From Prinia subflava (Eukaryota > Chordata > Aves > Passeriformes > Cisticolidae): a stretch of DNA of 64,000 bases. Within the stretch, counting starts at the first letter, position 1; each line of letters opens with the position of its first letter. The stretch covers positions 24,055,300-24,119,299 of the forward strand of contig NC_086254.1 of NCBI RefSeq assembly GCF_021018805.1, written 5' to 3'. Positions 1-12,600 of the stretch are shown here, in pieces. The notes below the pieces were generated by a model. That model worked only from the letters and a program-made list of their open reading frames with translations. It had not been told where the DNA came from and made no database searches. The position numbers and the translations under genes were made by a program.

Positions 1-159
1 GACATCTCCCACCTGAATGGTGAATCTGGTACCACACGTGGTTTGTGGAGAAACAGCTCAGGTGTAGTAAAGGAAATTTCTTTATTAATTTTCTGGGAAA
101 AGGAAAATTAAACAGTGGATGCAGCTCTCTTATTGCCTCTATATCTCTGCCTTGAATGC

Positions 160-315
160 AAAAAAACCCCAAAAAACCCCAACCAACCAAACCAAAAAAA
201 ACCCCCCAAAAAACCCAAAAAACCAACAACAACAACAACAAAAAAACCCAAAACAACAAAACAACCAAAAAAACCCAAAAAACCCAAAACAAACCCAAAA
301 AACCCCCAACCCCAA
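160..315. repeat. A/C-rich low-complexity block
   Basis: Runs of 5-7 A alternate with 3-6 C (AAAAAACCCC type) with CAA triplets in the middle. It explains the Gly/Phe and Lys/Pro open frames seen on both strands here. Confidence 0.9.
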
Positions 316-1586
316 GACATCCAAGAAGGATAAATAAGTGTAGGAAGAATAAAGCATTGTCCTCCTGGAGGTGCCTGATTTGAAGTCAACACTGCCTTAA
401 CTTGCAAAAATTGCCAATTAATTTATTTTTTTTTTCTAAAGAGACTTAACAGCAAAATCTAAATTCAGGCTAACAACTGGAATAAAAATCTCACTTTAAA
501 TACCTGAGATGGGTGTTGGTGATAACAACTAGGCTGCTGCATTAGTTTTAACTATCTCAGATTGCAAATTGAGATCTTTCAGGAGTACTTTGTGTTCTCT
601 TGTTGGCAGGGTAGAGCTCAACTGAACGTATTAAGAAGTCAGATATGAAAAAAGGACTTAGATAAATGTGGTCGATACATGGAGTCCAACGATAAATTGA
701 AAACAGACAATATTCCATAAAAACAGTGATTTGTCCCCAAACTCCCAATTCCAGTTAAAAACTAACATTGTATTTTTCACCTTTTATAGGAACTAACAGT
801 ACAATCCTGTGAAGAGTCATTTAGGAGTAAATTCAAGGTAAAAGAGAAGTTGAAAACGAGCTAACAATGTCAATTTTGGGTGACCTCCACAACACCTCAC
901 TGCCAAAGAATCTGCATTTATAAAATATCCAGTTCTCGGAGAAATGACAGGCAGAACCCCCCAAATTTGAAGTCTGCATGATCAGTAGTTGCTTAGGAAA
1001 TTCTTGGCAGCCGCGTGCAGTAAGAACAAAGCTACATCTGTGAACAACAAGCCTGAGGAACACGTCCTGCACACCCCTGAATTCTATTTCCAGCCTCCAG
1101 TGCAGACATTTACAAGAAATCCTGCCAGTAACCAGCAGCAATTTTAGTGCAATGTTTGTTCCCAAGTTCTTGAAGCACCTACTCTGTGGAAAGGACTGGG
1201 AATAGCAGCAACCATCTTTACCCTGTCTACAGCAATTACATTTTCTCCCCCTGTGAAGCTCAAAAAACGAGGCACAGACTGGAGGGAAAGTGAGGAAATT
1301 TCTTCTGAATTCTTCCCCTTTCAGCATATGGTTTAGTTTCAGTTTTTTCCAAGCTAGAACAATGTGCTGTACAGGAGACAAGATGATGAATGCTGAGTTT
1401 TGGGCTCAGTTAAAACAAATAACTTTCTCTAAAAGCACATGCTTTGTTTCAAAGTGACGTTTGGTAAAAGCCTCGGTGTCCATGTTGTGTTACATCACTG
1501 CAGCTCCCTGACTGACACACAGGGAGAAGAAAAGGAGATTTCCCTTAACCCTCACCTTGCCACAGCCCCTGTGTGCTCTGAAGGCA

Positions 1587-1905
1587 GAATTCAGGGTCCT
1601 TTTACATCATTTCTTAATCTCTTTGCACTAATCAAGGCAGTTACAAACTTAAGTGATGCTGAGAATTTTGGTTGTTGAGAATTAATAAAACACAATTTCC
1701 CACCAAGATTAACCCAAAAATGAGTTTTTCATGGTTTTCTTCACCAAGAAAGCTTTTCTGATGCTGGAATTCAGGTTCCTTTTACACCATCTCTTAATCT
1801 CTTTGCACTAATCGAGGCAGTTACAAACTTAAGTGATGCTGAGAATTTTGTTTGATGAGAACTCATAAAACAGAGACAATCCCCCACCAATATTAACCCA
1901 AGAAA
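1587..1905. repeat. Tandem duplication, 180-bp offset
   Basis: The segment beginning GAATTCAGGGTCCTTTTACA at 1587 recurs at 1767 with about 90% identity through CTCTTTGCACTAATC, AGTGATGCTGAGAATTTTG and a final ATTAACCCAA. The second copy runs directly into the 22/23-bp minisatellite. Confidence 0.85.
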
Positions 1906-2567
1906 ACCACAGGGGATTCACCCCATAAACCACGGGGGAACAACCCCATAAACCACAGGGGATTCACCCCACAAACTCCAGGGGATTTGCACCACAAACT
2001 CCAGAAAATTCACCCCACAAACTCCAGAAAATTCACCCCACAAACTCCAGAAAATTCACCCCACAAACTCCAGAAAATTCACCCCACAAACTCCAGAAAA
2101 TTCACCCCACAAACTCCAGGGGAACAACCCCATAAACCACAGGGGATTCACCCCATAAATCACAGGGGATTCACCCCACAAACTCCAGAGGGGAATCACA
2201 CCATAAACGACAGGGGAACAACCCCACAACCTCTAAAGGATTCACCCCACAAACTTCAGAGGATTCACCCCACAAACTTCAGAGGATTCACCCCATAAAC
2301 CACAGCAGAACCACCGCACAAACTCCAGGGGATTCGCCCCACAAACCATGGGGGATCACCCCATAAACCACGGGGGATCACCCCACAAACCACGGGGGAT
2401 CACCCCACAAACCACGGGGGATCACCCCACAAACCACGGGGGATCACCCCACAAACCACGGGGGATCACCCCACAAACCACGGGGGAACAACCCCACAAA
2501 CCATGGGGGATTCATCCCACAAATTCCAGAGGAATCAGCCCGGGGGAATCGCCCCACAAACTCCAGA
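1903..2567. repeat. Minisatellite, 22/23-bp unit
   Basis: Units alternate between CCCCACAAACTCCAGAAAATT type (23 bp, about 1995-2120) and CCCCACAAACCACGGGGGAT type (22 bp, about 2340-2510), with diverged units between. Roughly 28 units in all. Homogenised sub-blocks suggest recent local expansion. Confidence 0.92.
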
Positions 2568-5225
2568 GAAAGCTGGAACCAGAAGACCTTACCAACACCT
2601 TACTGCTGCCTCCTTGGGAAGCCACAAAAAGACCAAAAACACACCGAACACAAAAGTTTCCCCCAGAGGTGGCTGGGCACAGCTCTTACCTGCTCCTGTG
2701 AAGAGCCAGCCCCTGCTCCAGCAGCTCCTGGGAGCTCTGCCTCCCTTCCCCAGCCCCTGCAGAGGATTAAACCTTCTCATCACCTCCCAAATGAGCCCAA
2801 CTGGGCTGACCCCACTGCAGCCCTTAACCCCTTCTGGCACCTGCAGATCCTCCTCAGCAGATTAAGGGCAAAACCTCGTTTTTACCTGGCAGCTTTGCTG
2901 TGTTTGGACTGTGTGGAGGCAACAAAGTGGGAGGAGAGAGCCAAAACATTATTGTCAAGTGTAGTCACAATGGCAATAAAAGCCTTTGCATGGATTTATG
3001 GATTTATTTATTCTCGCTGGAATTAAATTTGTGTGCCTGTGTCTCTGGCAGGGCTCCCCCACTCACTGCTGGAAGCACCAAAGTCCTTCTGGTGTGGCCC
3101 AGTCCTGGGTTTTTGGGGTAAAGAGAATTTTTTGTATGATGCCTAAGACTGATTCTGCTCCATGACTGTGGTTGTGAATATTGATACAGCCTTTTGTGGC
3201 AATAAACAAGGAGTAATAAAGTAATCTAGCCCTGATTACTGAATTTGATGAAGGGTTTCTGAACAGGGCATTTGATAATTATGTGGCTTTTCAATATGTG
3301 AAGTGGTGGTTAAAAATAAAATTAAAAAAAAAAAAAAAAAAAACAGAAAAAAGACTGTTTCATCTCAATTTTACAAGCAACTTTTTCTCAAGCAATTCTT
3401 TTCCTTCACTTATGCAGCCATTGGCAGGACTCAAAAGCTGCAGAGAGAAAGTTTCCTGTGATGACAGAGTCCCAGCAGTCTGGGCTACTCCAGTTTAATT
3501 TACCAAAGTAATAAAATTTCAGCCTATACCAGCTCAGAATCTATTTCTCCAATGGACTCGAAACTGCTGACAGCAAAAAAAAGTGGAAACTCTGCAGCTT
3601 AATCCCCACTTCCCTCTTGTGTTCCAAACAACTCCAGGGAAGTAATCACAAACATCCCTGAAATCGGTGAACAAAGATGAGTCTGCAGAATTCTGCTCGT
3701 GTTTTAAATATCACTGGGGTCTGTCCTTATCACTCCCTGTGTGCCAGGAATAAAAAACCTTGCATAAAGGTGGGTGAAGGGGCAGTGCTGGATTCTGCAT
3801 CACCTGCTCACTTTGGGATGTGATAAAGAAGGAATTTGGACTTTGTTCCTTTCCGGTTTAAAGTCAAATCTCTGGTGCTTCCTGTGCAGGAGGTTCTTTC
3901 CTCTGCCCTTCAGCAGGTGACAGATTTAATAGGAAATGATTAAGTAAAAGCAAAGAGTGGTGATAAGAGGTTTATTCTTCTTCGAGGCGTTTGATAATTT
4001 GTTTTCAGAAAATGGCACTTCTTAAGGAATTTGTAAGCATCTTCAGCCTCGTCAGGGCTGCTGCAGAATTTCCTGTTTTTGTGTTCTCAGAACTGCTGAG
4101 CTGCTGAAGCTGCCAGTAAAGCCCAGGGCGCGTTATCCAGAAGAGGAGGAGCCTGTAACAAATCCAGATTCTGCACTGAGATTCTCAGAGTGTGTGACTG
4201 TGCAGAACCCAGAGCTATTCCAGCTCCAGCCTCACCACGGGTCAGAACCCACAGCCACAGCTGTGATTCCCTGCTAATAGAATTGATCATAATCTTTATT
4301 TGAAAATAACTGAAACACTCTTTCGGAGGTAACCACAGCAGCATGAAATCAGCAGATCTCACACCTCGTGCCTCCCTCTGAGAGCAGCCCTGTCTCACGT
4401 CTGGCACTCCCACACCCTGAGCAGCCACGGGGTTTGTCTCCCTGAAAGGGCTTAATTCAATTCAATCTCATGTTGTGTAGACAAAGCTGAATTTTATTTA
4501 TTTCTTTTTGTGGAGCCCGCTGGGTCTGACAACCCCAGTTCTTCTTTCACGCTGGGGATGCACAGGAGGCACAGGTCCTGCCCAGGTGGACAGGGAGGGG
4601 TTTGGATCAGGCTGGAATCACCACGGATTGGAATCCCTTTACAAGGCATGGGAATGCCAGGGAGGGGAGCAGAAAGTGCCATTAGAACAGAGAACCTTTG
4701 CTCTGTGCTCTCTGGGCACCCCAAACCTGCAGGTTTGCAGAACCCAGGGCAAAAATCCCACTGAACTGTGGGGGCTTCTCACCTCTGTCCTCTCTGATCA
4801 GTTCGAAACAGAATTCTGCAGAATTTACAGAATTCCCTCTTGCTTTTCAGATGTAATCTTCACTCAGATAAAGAGAGAATAACAACTATTCCCTCCACAG
4901 GCAAGGTTTGTCTGTGCTGATTTATGCCTTAATGTCACATCAATCACCAGAGCATGAGGATGTAAATAACAAACTTTGTTTGAAAATGGAAGCAGCAACA
5001 GATTTTTTGTTTCAAAGGATAAGTATTAGTTTATTTAAAGATAAGGATGTCAAAATATACAGTATTGTATCATTAGGATCAGTGTGGATTAAAATGTCAG
5101 GCCCACGGTTCCCTGTACAGGCTAGGATTGAACAGAAATCTTAATTTTCTGTAATATTTATTAACTACAGTTATTACAGGAGCCTAGTGAAGCACAGAGC
5201 TGCCGGAGCAGCTTTGATTTTGGTT

Positions 5226-5231
5226 TTTATT
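5226..5231 (-). promoter_or_regulatory. Candidate poly(A) signal for BCAS1
   Basis: AATAAA on the minus strand, about 830 nt after the stop codon. Another perfect hexamer follows at 5157-5162. Which one is used cannot be decided from sequence alone. Confidence 0.35.
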
Positions 5232-5532
5232 AGGGTTAATTACAAGTATGGACATAAACAGGTACCAGGGTGAACAACTAAGTTTCCTACGACCTAAGGA
5301 ACATTAATTCCCGGCTGGCAGGCACAGCCCGGCGTTAGGGGACGTGGGTGCCCTCTTGTGTCCTATTAGAACCTTAAATAGCTTTTAATTTGTTATCCCA
5401 CCTCGCCCGGCCCAGAGAGGAGCTGCCCCAATCAAGCCTTTGCATTTTAGAGTTTTAATTTCCATTAATAACCGGGGAAGCAGGGTTGGATCGCCACGGG
5501 CTCTGTCAGGGTTCAGCTCTAATTTCAGCTCT

Positions 5533-5690
5533 GTCGGAACCCCCCAGAAGTGACTCTGCTGGGTTTTTTTTGTTTTTCCCGTGAAGCAGAACGTGTGTCC
5601 AAGGGGATTTGTGGTGTCGGAACCCCCCAGAAGTGGCTCGGCTGGTTTTTTGTTTTTCCCGTGAAGCAGAACGTGTGTCCAAGGGGATTT
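5533..5690. repeat. 83-bp direct duplication in the BCAS1 3' UTR
   Basis: GTCGGAACCCCCCAGAAGTG and the following GTTTTTCCCGTGAAGCAGAA, ending in AAGGGGATTT, occur at 5533 and again at 5616, nearly identical. The block lies within the inferred BCAS1 3' UTR. Confidence 0.85.
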
Positions 5691-6063
5691 ATGATTTTCC
5701 TGGCTGCTCTCAAGCTCTCCCCAGCGGAGGATCCGCTGCCCGTGCCTCGCTGCCCTCCTTCTCCACGTGCTCTGTTTTTCTGCATTTACTGAATTCTCTG
5801 CCACCCTCGCACCTGCCTTACCCTCCCCTCCCCACGCTCCAAACCACCCACACCACCTCACTTTAAACACATTTCTTGGGATCTTCAGAGCTGCTTTCCA
5901 CAGGTGAGGAACAAACCCTGCCAATGACACCCTGCAGTGGTACCCCAGCATTTGCTTCAGCCTCGGGCGTTTGCCGGCAGCCCTGGGAGGGAAAAGGAGT
6001 CAATTCTGCTGCCAGGAGCCCCAGAGGGCAGCTGAGCCTCCCTTCAGCAGCCCCGGCTGGGCT

Positions 6064-6138
6064 TTACTTGGATTTGCCAGCAGGGAGGATGGACACGGGG
6101 TCTGTCTGCACTTCTGCATCCAGCATCCTTTTGGAGCC
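6064..6138 (-). CDS. BCAS1: BCAS1 coding exon 12, C-terminus and stop (residues 577-600)
   Basis: Reads GSKRMLDAEVQTDPVS then ILPAGKSK and a TAA stop at 6066-6064. Human ends GPKRMLDAQVQTDPVS then IGPVGKPK. The acceptor is CCTTCCACAG at 6139-6140, phase 0. The EVQTDP core resembles dynein light chain (DYNLL) binding sites, and human BCAS1 has been reported to bind a dynein light chain; that this bird protein does so is inference. The 3' UTR continues toward lower coordinates. Confidence 0.95.
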   Translation of the reverse strand, partial: GSKRMLDAEVQTDPVSILPAGKSK

Positions 6139-9100
6139 CTGTGGAAGGAGGGAGACACCTTTAGAAACATTTCCAAGTGTTTCAGAACGGCCAGCTCTGG
6201 AACTGTGCCTCAGACCTTTGCTACTGCATATTTCCCACTGATTTAATCTCCCTGCATCTCTTCATTTCCCCTTTATTTAACATGCACGGATACACGAGCA
6301 CCGTCTGCATCATGAGAACCACACAAACTCCCTGCCCCTGACTCTGCCTAAATGCGGGGGTTATTTTAATATAATTGTCTCAATTGGCGTGGAAACAATT
6401 GTTTTCAGGGCCTGGGCTCCCATGGCAGAGCCAGGCTGCTGCGTGTCTGTAGCATTGGAGTTCTGGCATAACTTTCTTTAAAATCTCCCTGCCCTGAACG
6501 CTTCACTGCAACCCTGCTAGGAGTCCTTCAGGCATGATGAATGGTGTATTATAGCCAGCCCAGCTCTGCTCTAGGTTAAAGGAACATTAAATACTTTTAT
6601 GCATGACAGGTATTCGACAATGTTGGAGTGATAAAGCTTTTTTTACACTGCAAACCTAATTCTGGGTTTGGAACCTCTCCAAGACACTAATCCAGCTTAG
6701 ATGAAGGAAATGTATAGCTCTAACCATACCAACTACATTTTTCACTAGCTGATAAAAACTTGGCTCTGGTTTGAGGTGCTTGACCTAATTTTGCTGGCCT
6801 TGAAGCTGCCAAAACTTCAGCAAAAGGGACCCACAAACAGCGTTTGAGGTCACTGTAACCACCGTGGGGTGTCAGTGCTGTTTGTAACCCAAATCGTGCC
6901 TTGCTGAGCAGAAAATGCAGCATGACAGAGCTAAAGGTGACTCTGTGCTTTCCCTAGGATAGGAACCGGGCAGAATGATGTGTGAATTGTCCTTTCCTGG
7001 AGATGTGAGCCACCACCTCAGGACGATTCTGTGTTACACGTGGAGAGTGAAAGGTCTCAACTTCCTCATGCCCTTCAGGGAAGTAAAAACAGCGAAGTTT
7101 TTACACTGATTAGGCTCCACCTCGCTGATCTTCTTTAAATGTTTCACCTTGGAGGATCTAAGTATGAAAAAGAGCAGCCAAAATTCATAATGGACTGAAA
7201 AATCTCATCTACAACTGATTGTAACCTTGTGCAGCTCCGCTGGCTGCAGTGGGTTTGTTCTGCTTCCCCTGATGCTGAGTTTGGAGGATGCTCTGGAGCA
7301 GAATAAAAGGGTTTGGCCATTTGCAGGTAGCAGCAAATCCCTCATTTATCCACCAACCAATGCTAAGTGAGTTGCTCATTCCAGATTTAACCTGAAACCC
7401 TAAAACCTCCACGTCAGGCAAAGAATTCCCACATCACAGGAGTAACGGGGTCTGCCAGCTCCACCTCCTGATGAAATCACTTCTGAACTGATCTAGGGAA
7501 TAAGGTGACACAAATTCCCTTTCTTCCTATAAAAGGGTGGAGGGAGGAGACAGGAGAGGAGGCTCCTTGGAGAGAATCCCCTTTTTGCCTCACTTAGCAC
7601 TCACTTTGCAGAGGTGACTTTATTTGCTCACTGCAGTCTCCTGCTGCACCCATTTTCAAGGCGCTGGCTGATTAAAGCAGGAAGATCAGGCTGGCTGATG
7701 ATTCTTGCTGAACTGGAATTTCCGAACCCGGTGTGAAAGAAAGAACTTTGTTCTGCCTTCTTTAATGGAAAAATCCCAGCCCTGCCCTGAATTTGGGAGC
7801 TCGGGTACCAGCAGCTCAAGGTTTTGTGACAGTGAATGTGCTGGTTTGGGCAGAGCATTTTGAAGTGCACACAAAGAAAAATCGTGGTACTGGAGCATTT
7901 CCCCCCAGATTTTGCTCAGGAGAAGCCTGGGTCAGTGCAGCACACTCTGATCTGAATAAATCCAAATACTTTCCATGTGCTGAGCACTCCCAGCTCCTGA
8001 CAGCTGCGCTATGAGTTATTCCAGCTCAGGAAACAATGTTATTAATCTTTTTCCCCCCTTTCTTTTTCTTTCTAATCTAATCTTTGAAAGACTCCCTAAC
8101 TACATTTGCTACAGCTTATAAATTAATCTCTTTTACCATAGGAACAACCTTATCTGTGCTCAAACCCTGCAGCAGGGCAGTGATGCTGTTTGCATCCATA
8201 AATGGCTCCAGTTGTAGCCAAAATTCCAGCATTTTTAGCCAAAATTCCGGCGTTTTTAGCCCAGGCTGGGTGAGCTGCTGGATCCCCTCTCCAGCATCTC
8301 CTGCTCCCATTTGATCAACAAAAAGCTGAATTTTTCTGCTGAGTTGTTCCCAGACAACTGAGCAGTTATCTTGAGATGGCAGTGCAGGCATTGGTTGGTG
8401 TGTGTGATCTGATGCTTTCAGATCAATGATTGCACATTCTGATCACCCAGGAGATGAGGAGATCATTTTTTTTAGGAATTGCAGAATGAGTTGCTTTGCT
8501 CTTGGTAATCTTGAGGATATTCAAAGACAGATAATAATTTTCCATGAGAGTTTTCCCTCATTGTTATGTGGTTTGCTGCCACTCTGAAGCACAATAAATT
8601 GACCAAATCAGCTTTACTGTTGTCAAAAACTCCTTTTTTTTAAGAGTTAATGGGAGAGGGAAGCTGCAGGAGCGCTCTCTGTAATTGCAGCAGAAGATAA
8701 GGGACTGCACAACCAAACTGAAGCCAGCAAAAAAAAAATAAATCCTACAGATCATCTGCACTTCCTCTCCATTATTCTGTTTAATTCCTCAAATGGTCTT
8801 TTTACCTCTCACAATCTCCTCCCTTGATCTAAAAGCTTTTCTTGCCCTTTCAATCTGAGCCACCTTTCCTGCCTCTCTCCCGTTCTCTTTCCTGAATTTT
8901 GGAGGTGTTTCCTCACTCCTTCAGATCTCCCTTTCTGGAAGAATTCTAAATTTTGTTTTTCATTAAACTCCACGAAGGAGTTTTGATTTTGATCCCCTCC
9001 CTTGATTCTGACCTCACAGGGATTTTGTTTGGCAGGGATGTCCCAGCTGCACCCCTCGGGGCAGGCGGGTTCCCCTGGTACCCCACTCCCCTCTCCCCTC

Positions 9101-9355
9101 AGGGACACCCTGGAATTTGCAGGATCATTGAGCCAGGGCAGGAACCCCAAACCCAGCGCTGGGGAACCAATTCCAGCTCTCCCTGGGCAAACCATCCCTC
9201 CTCAATCAGCCTGGACTCTCCTCCCTTTCCCAAACCCTGCTGCTCTTTAGCCCAAGCCCTGCCAGCAAAGCTGATGCACAAATCCCCCTCAGATCAAAGC
9301 CTGCGTGCTTCATCCAGCTGGAAAATGGCAAAAAAAGGAAAAGAAATGAACGTAC
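6139..9355 (-). other. BCAS1 intron 12
   Basis: 3.2 kb between coding exons 11 and 12. Unique sequence with small features only: a 22-bp duplication (8218-8262) and short A or T runs. No conserved coding exon recognised. Confidence 0.8.
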
Positions 9356-9604
9356 AAAGCCTTTAAAAAACCCTCCCAGGGACTGCCTCTTCTCTGTCCT
9401 CTTGTAGGAGGGTTCCTTGGTGTCACCGCCGTTCTGGACGGAGTCGGGCTCGGCTGCCGGCTGCTCCCGGGGCTCTGGCTGCTCCCTGCCCTTCTGCCTG
9501 CCCAGCTCCACCAGGCTCTTCTTGTCCTTGGAGCCCTCTTTGCTCCTCTGGCCCCCAGGGTCGCTCTCAGACGGGGCAAGAGGCTTCTCCGTGGGGTTTA
9601 AGGT
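9356..9604 (-). CDS. BCAS1: BCAS1 coding exon 11 (residues 494-576)
   Basis: 249 nt, phase 0 at both ends. Begins TLNPTEKPLAPSESDPGG, has the lysine-rich KEGSKDKKSLVELGRQKG (human KEGSSKDKKSAAEMNKQK), then DSVQNGG (human NSLQNGD), and ends KRTEKRQSLGGFFKGF (human EKRQQSLGGFFKGL). This is the best conserved part of the protein. The acceptor is CACCACAG at 9605-9606 and the donor is TTT then GTACGT at 9355. The GGFFKGF tail is again the aromatic/basic motif placed at the exon end. Confidence 0.95.
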
Positions 9605-12600
9605 CTGTGGTGGTTTCAAACAGGGGTTATTTTTAGTGGGGAATAGAAAGAGTTCAGAAGGAGATGCATAAATATGTTAGAGGGGGAAAAAAATTTAAAA
9701 AAAGAAATGAAAAGCCACCTGGCAGGGAGGAACCCTGCTGGCCAGCAGGTTTGGATTTACAGAGGTTGGGTGGGCTCAGGGAAGGGCTCCAGGGAGCTGC
9801 TGGAATTCCACGAGCAAAGACTGCGGGATGGAACAGTTCCTGCATGGAACTGCTGGAGCTGCTCAGGGAGGCAGAGCACAGGCACAGAACCCCACTAAAA
9901 TACCCCAGTGTTTTCACCCCAAGCTGGGGAAGCACCCAAAAAACACAAGGAAAAGATTTGAGAAAGGACAAAAATCAAAAGACCCCATAAAGCAAAGGAT
10001 GGAAACAAATTCCCTGTGAGTGAGCAACGCTCCACCCAAAATTTAACAGCACAGGGTTTGGCTGTGGGAGGCCAGAACATCATAGAAAATTTCATGTACA
10101 AGTGCAAAAGGAGAGACAGGAAATCTTCCGAAAAACCATAATCATAAAGCACCTGTCCAGGCCTGGAACTCAGAGGAGTTCAGGATATATTTGAAGTTCA
10201 CACAAGAAAAATCATATCTGGCAAACAGAGGACGAGACAATGAAATTGTTACTGTTTGGAAAGCAGTAAATGAGAGTGGTTTTGCCAGGAAATCTGTTTG
10301 CAAATAGGATTTTCTTCTTTCTCATGAAAAAAAAAAAAAAATAGACCCATATGGCTTTATTTATTACCATCATTAAAACAGCACAAATTTACCATGTTGA
10401 AAAGCTGGAAATCTCACATCTGCCCTCCGGCCGTGGCCCAAGCTTAGAGCTGTGTGTTTTTCCAGCTTTGGGAATTTTAGCATTAGTCTTGAAATATTTG
10501 GTGTTCTTCTGCAGGCCTGGGGTTATGTGCTCACACGCCAGGCTCAGCTTTCATTCAAAACAAAAACATTTTTAGATCTCATGATTTCAGAGAAAACCCT
10601 GAAAACAGAAACTCTAGAGAAACAGAATGCAAATACACCTCGTGTAGTTCAAAATAAAAAATGTTCGAGCCTGTCTAATTTTGGGGAAACAAGAATGAGA
10701 GGGGACAACAATCCTGCTGCTTGCCTTTTTCAATCTATTCACCTTTCCTCACTACCTAATCTTAAAAAACTTCCATGCTTAAATCACAGAATGCATTTAA
10801 TACATTCAGGCTTGACCAGGAGACTCAGCTCTTCCACTAAATATGACTTTTGGAAGGATTTCTTTTTCCAAAGACAGATATATGTGGGTAAATATTTCCT
10901 CACACCTGGATTTCTCTGCTCTTAGACTTAAAAATCCCAAAAAGGCAGCAACTTGCCTTTGTGCAGGAGAACGTGAAGGGGATCAGGAGATTTATAATTC
11001 ATCAGAGTTTATATTTTAGTTTATATAGTTTATAATATAGTTTATAATATTGTTTATAATATAATTTATAGTCCATCCAAGCAGACTCAGAGGGTCAGAG
11101 GAGAGCAGGGTGTGGGCTGGGGCTGCACACACCCCCCCCGTGTCCTGGCACCTGCAAATGGCACCTGGCAGTGCCCAGGGGTGCAGGAGCTCTCCCAGCA
11201 CAAGGATGGACAAAAAGGATGGACAAAAAAATAAAATTAATGTTGTCTCTGGCTCAGTTAAACCCGGGAGCTCTGAGCTGAGTTCCCCAGACCCTCCTGG
11301 CTGTGATTTCCTCACCTTTGCAAGGTGAAATTGCAAATGTTCACCTTCACTGCAGCAGCAACCACAGCCCTGGGGCTGAGCCCGACATGGCCGAGCTCAG
11401 CGGGGCCAGAGGAGCCTGGAACCCTCAGAAACGCTCTGTTAAATCTGTGGCTTTGCTCTGTGGGTGTAAAATTAGAATTTTCCTCCCCACACGTGCCTGA
11501 GACAGCGCTGCAGCCACAGCAGAGCCGTCCCCGTGGCTGAGAGCAGGTGGGGCTTTGATGTCAGGCAGACAAAACACTTCTTAAAAAATATTCATAATGC
11601 ATTTTCCAGGGGAAAAAAAAATAACCTAAACCCTATCAGATAATCTCCTGGAGGTGTTTCATATTAACCTTGAAAGGCAGGAAATTGGCATATTTGATAT
11701 TGATGGGAGCAGCTCAGGAAATGCAGAGCGAGGCCATGAAAAATGAAGATGTTAATGCTCCTTGCTCCCAGCAGTTTGCTTTGCCTCCCTCAACATGAGC
11801 AGTGCCACTGAAACAGAAAAAGAAAAATGGACAGTATTTTCCTGTTATCTTAGAGGAGAGCTTGGTCCCAGGGTGATTTTTAAGCCCAGGATTTCTGTGG
11901 GTTTCGGAGCGGTGCTGAAATTTCTGGAGGGTGCAGAGGGGCAGGGATGGGGAGAGGAGAAGAATCACAGCATTCCAGAGACACATTGGGATAATTTAAG
12001 GAAATCCTTTCAAAGAAATCCCCAAAAAAGGAAGAAGTCAGCAGCAGATTTTTCCTTAGGCTCCTCTGTGGAATAAAACTCTTCTACTTTACACCAGGGC
12101 AAGGGAGAGAAGGAGGAAGAGCAACAAACTGATTTACAAAAATGGAAGAAAGCTGGCTGCTCATTAAAACATTAAAATAAATGAGCTGCTCATTTCTTAA
12201 TAAAAGAAAATAGATCCAGGGCTGAAACTTTTGGTGTCTTACCCAGATCACCTCACAAAAGTCCTGTATGAAATAAGGATTAAGTGTCACAAGACAAGGC
12301 CCTTCTATATTTAGGATGCTTTTAGAGACATAATTCATAAAAATTAACCTTGGTGCCATCAGACGTTGTGAAAAGAGGAAGGGGGAGATATCATTTTACA
12401 GCCATTTCAGAAAGGAAATTCTGAAATGTCAGTTTTGAATACAACTTCAGTTTTCGTCTTAAAGGAACCTGTCTATACACAGAACCTTGTTTTATCTCTC
12501 ATTACCAAGAGATTAATTCTTCTGGATTAATTCATCTTCTCTTGCAGCAGATGAGGGTTTGGCTCTGAGATTAACAGAATTTGTATTTCTGATGAAAATA

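Larger units (their letters stand above)
1..5156. other. 3' flank of BCAS1, no gene recognised
   Basis: No conserved coding sequence was recognised on either strand. The stretch holds an A/C-rich low-complexity block (160-315), a 180-bp tandem duplication (1587-1905), a 22/23-bp minisatellite (1903-2567) and a poly(A) run near 3327. A minus-strand AATAAA at 81-86 could end some transcript, but nothing upstream of it looks coding. Confidence 0.6.
5157..6063 (-). other. BCAS1: Probable BCAS1 3' UTR (3' limit uncertain)
   Basis: Sequence following the TAA stop on the minus strand. Minus-strand AATAAA hexamers lie at 5226-5231, 5157-5162, 5030-5035 and near 4493-4500; any could be the real poly(A) signal, so the UTR may be 0.85 to 1.6 kb long. 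It contains an 83-bp-period duplication (5533-5690). No other gene signal is seen here. Confidence 0.5.

Noticed and set aside
81..86. Minus-strand AATAAA near the window start as the BCAS1 poly(A) signal
   Set aside because: It would imply a 6-kb 3' UTR crossing a minisatellite and a duplication; closer signals exist at 5.0-5.2 kb.
833..1381. 182-codon minus-strand ORF
   Set aside because: No recognisable domain, repeat-free but with composition like neighbouring non-coding DNA. Length is possible by chance.
1903..2567. Repeat/spacer appearance reminiscent of CRISPR
   Set aside because: Units are contiguous with no unique spacers, and the window is eukaryotic.
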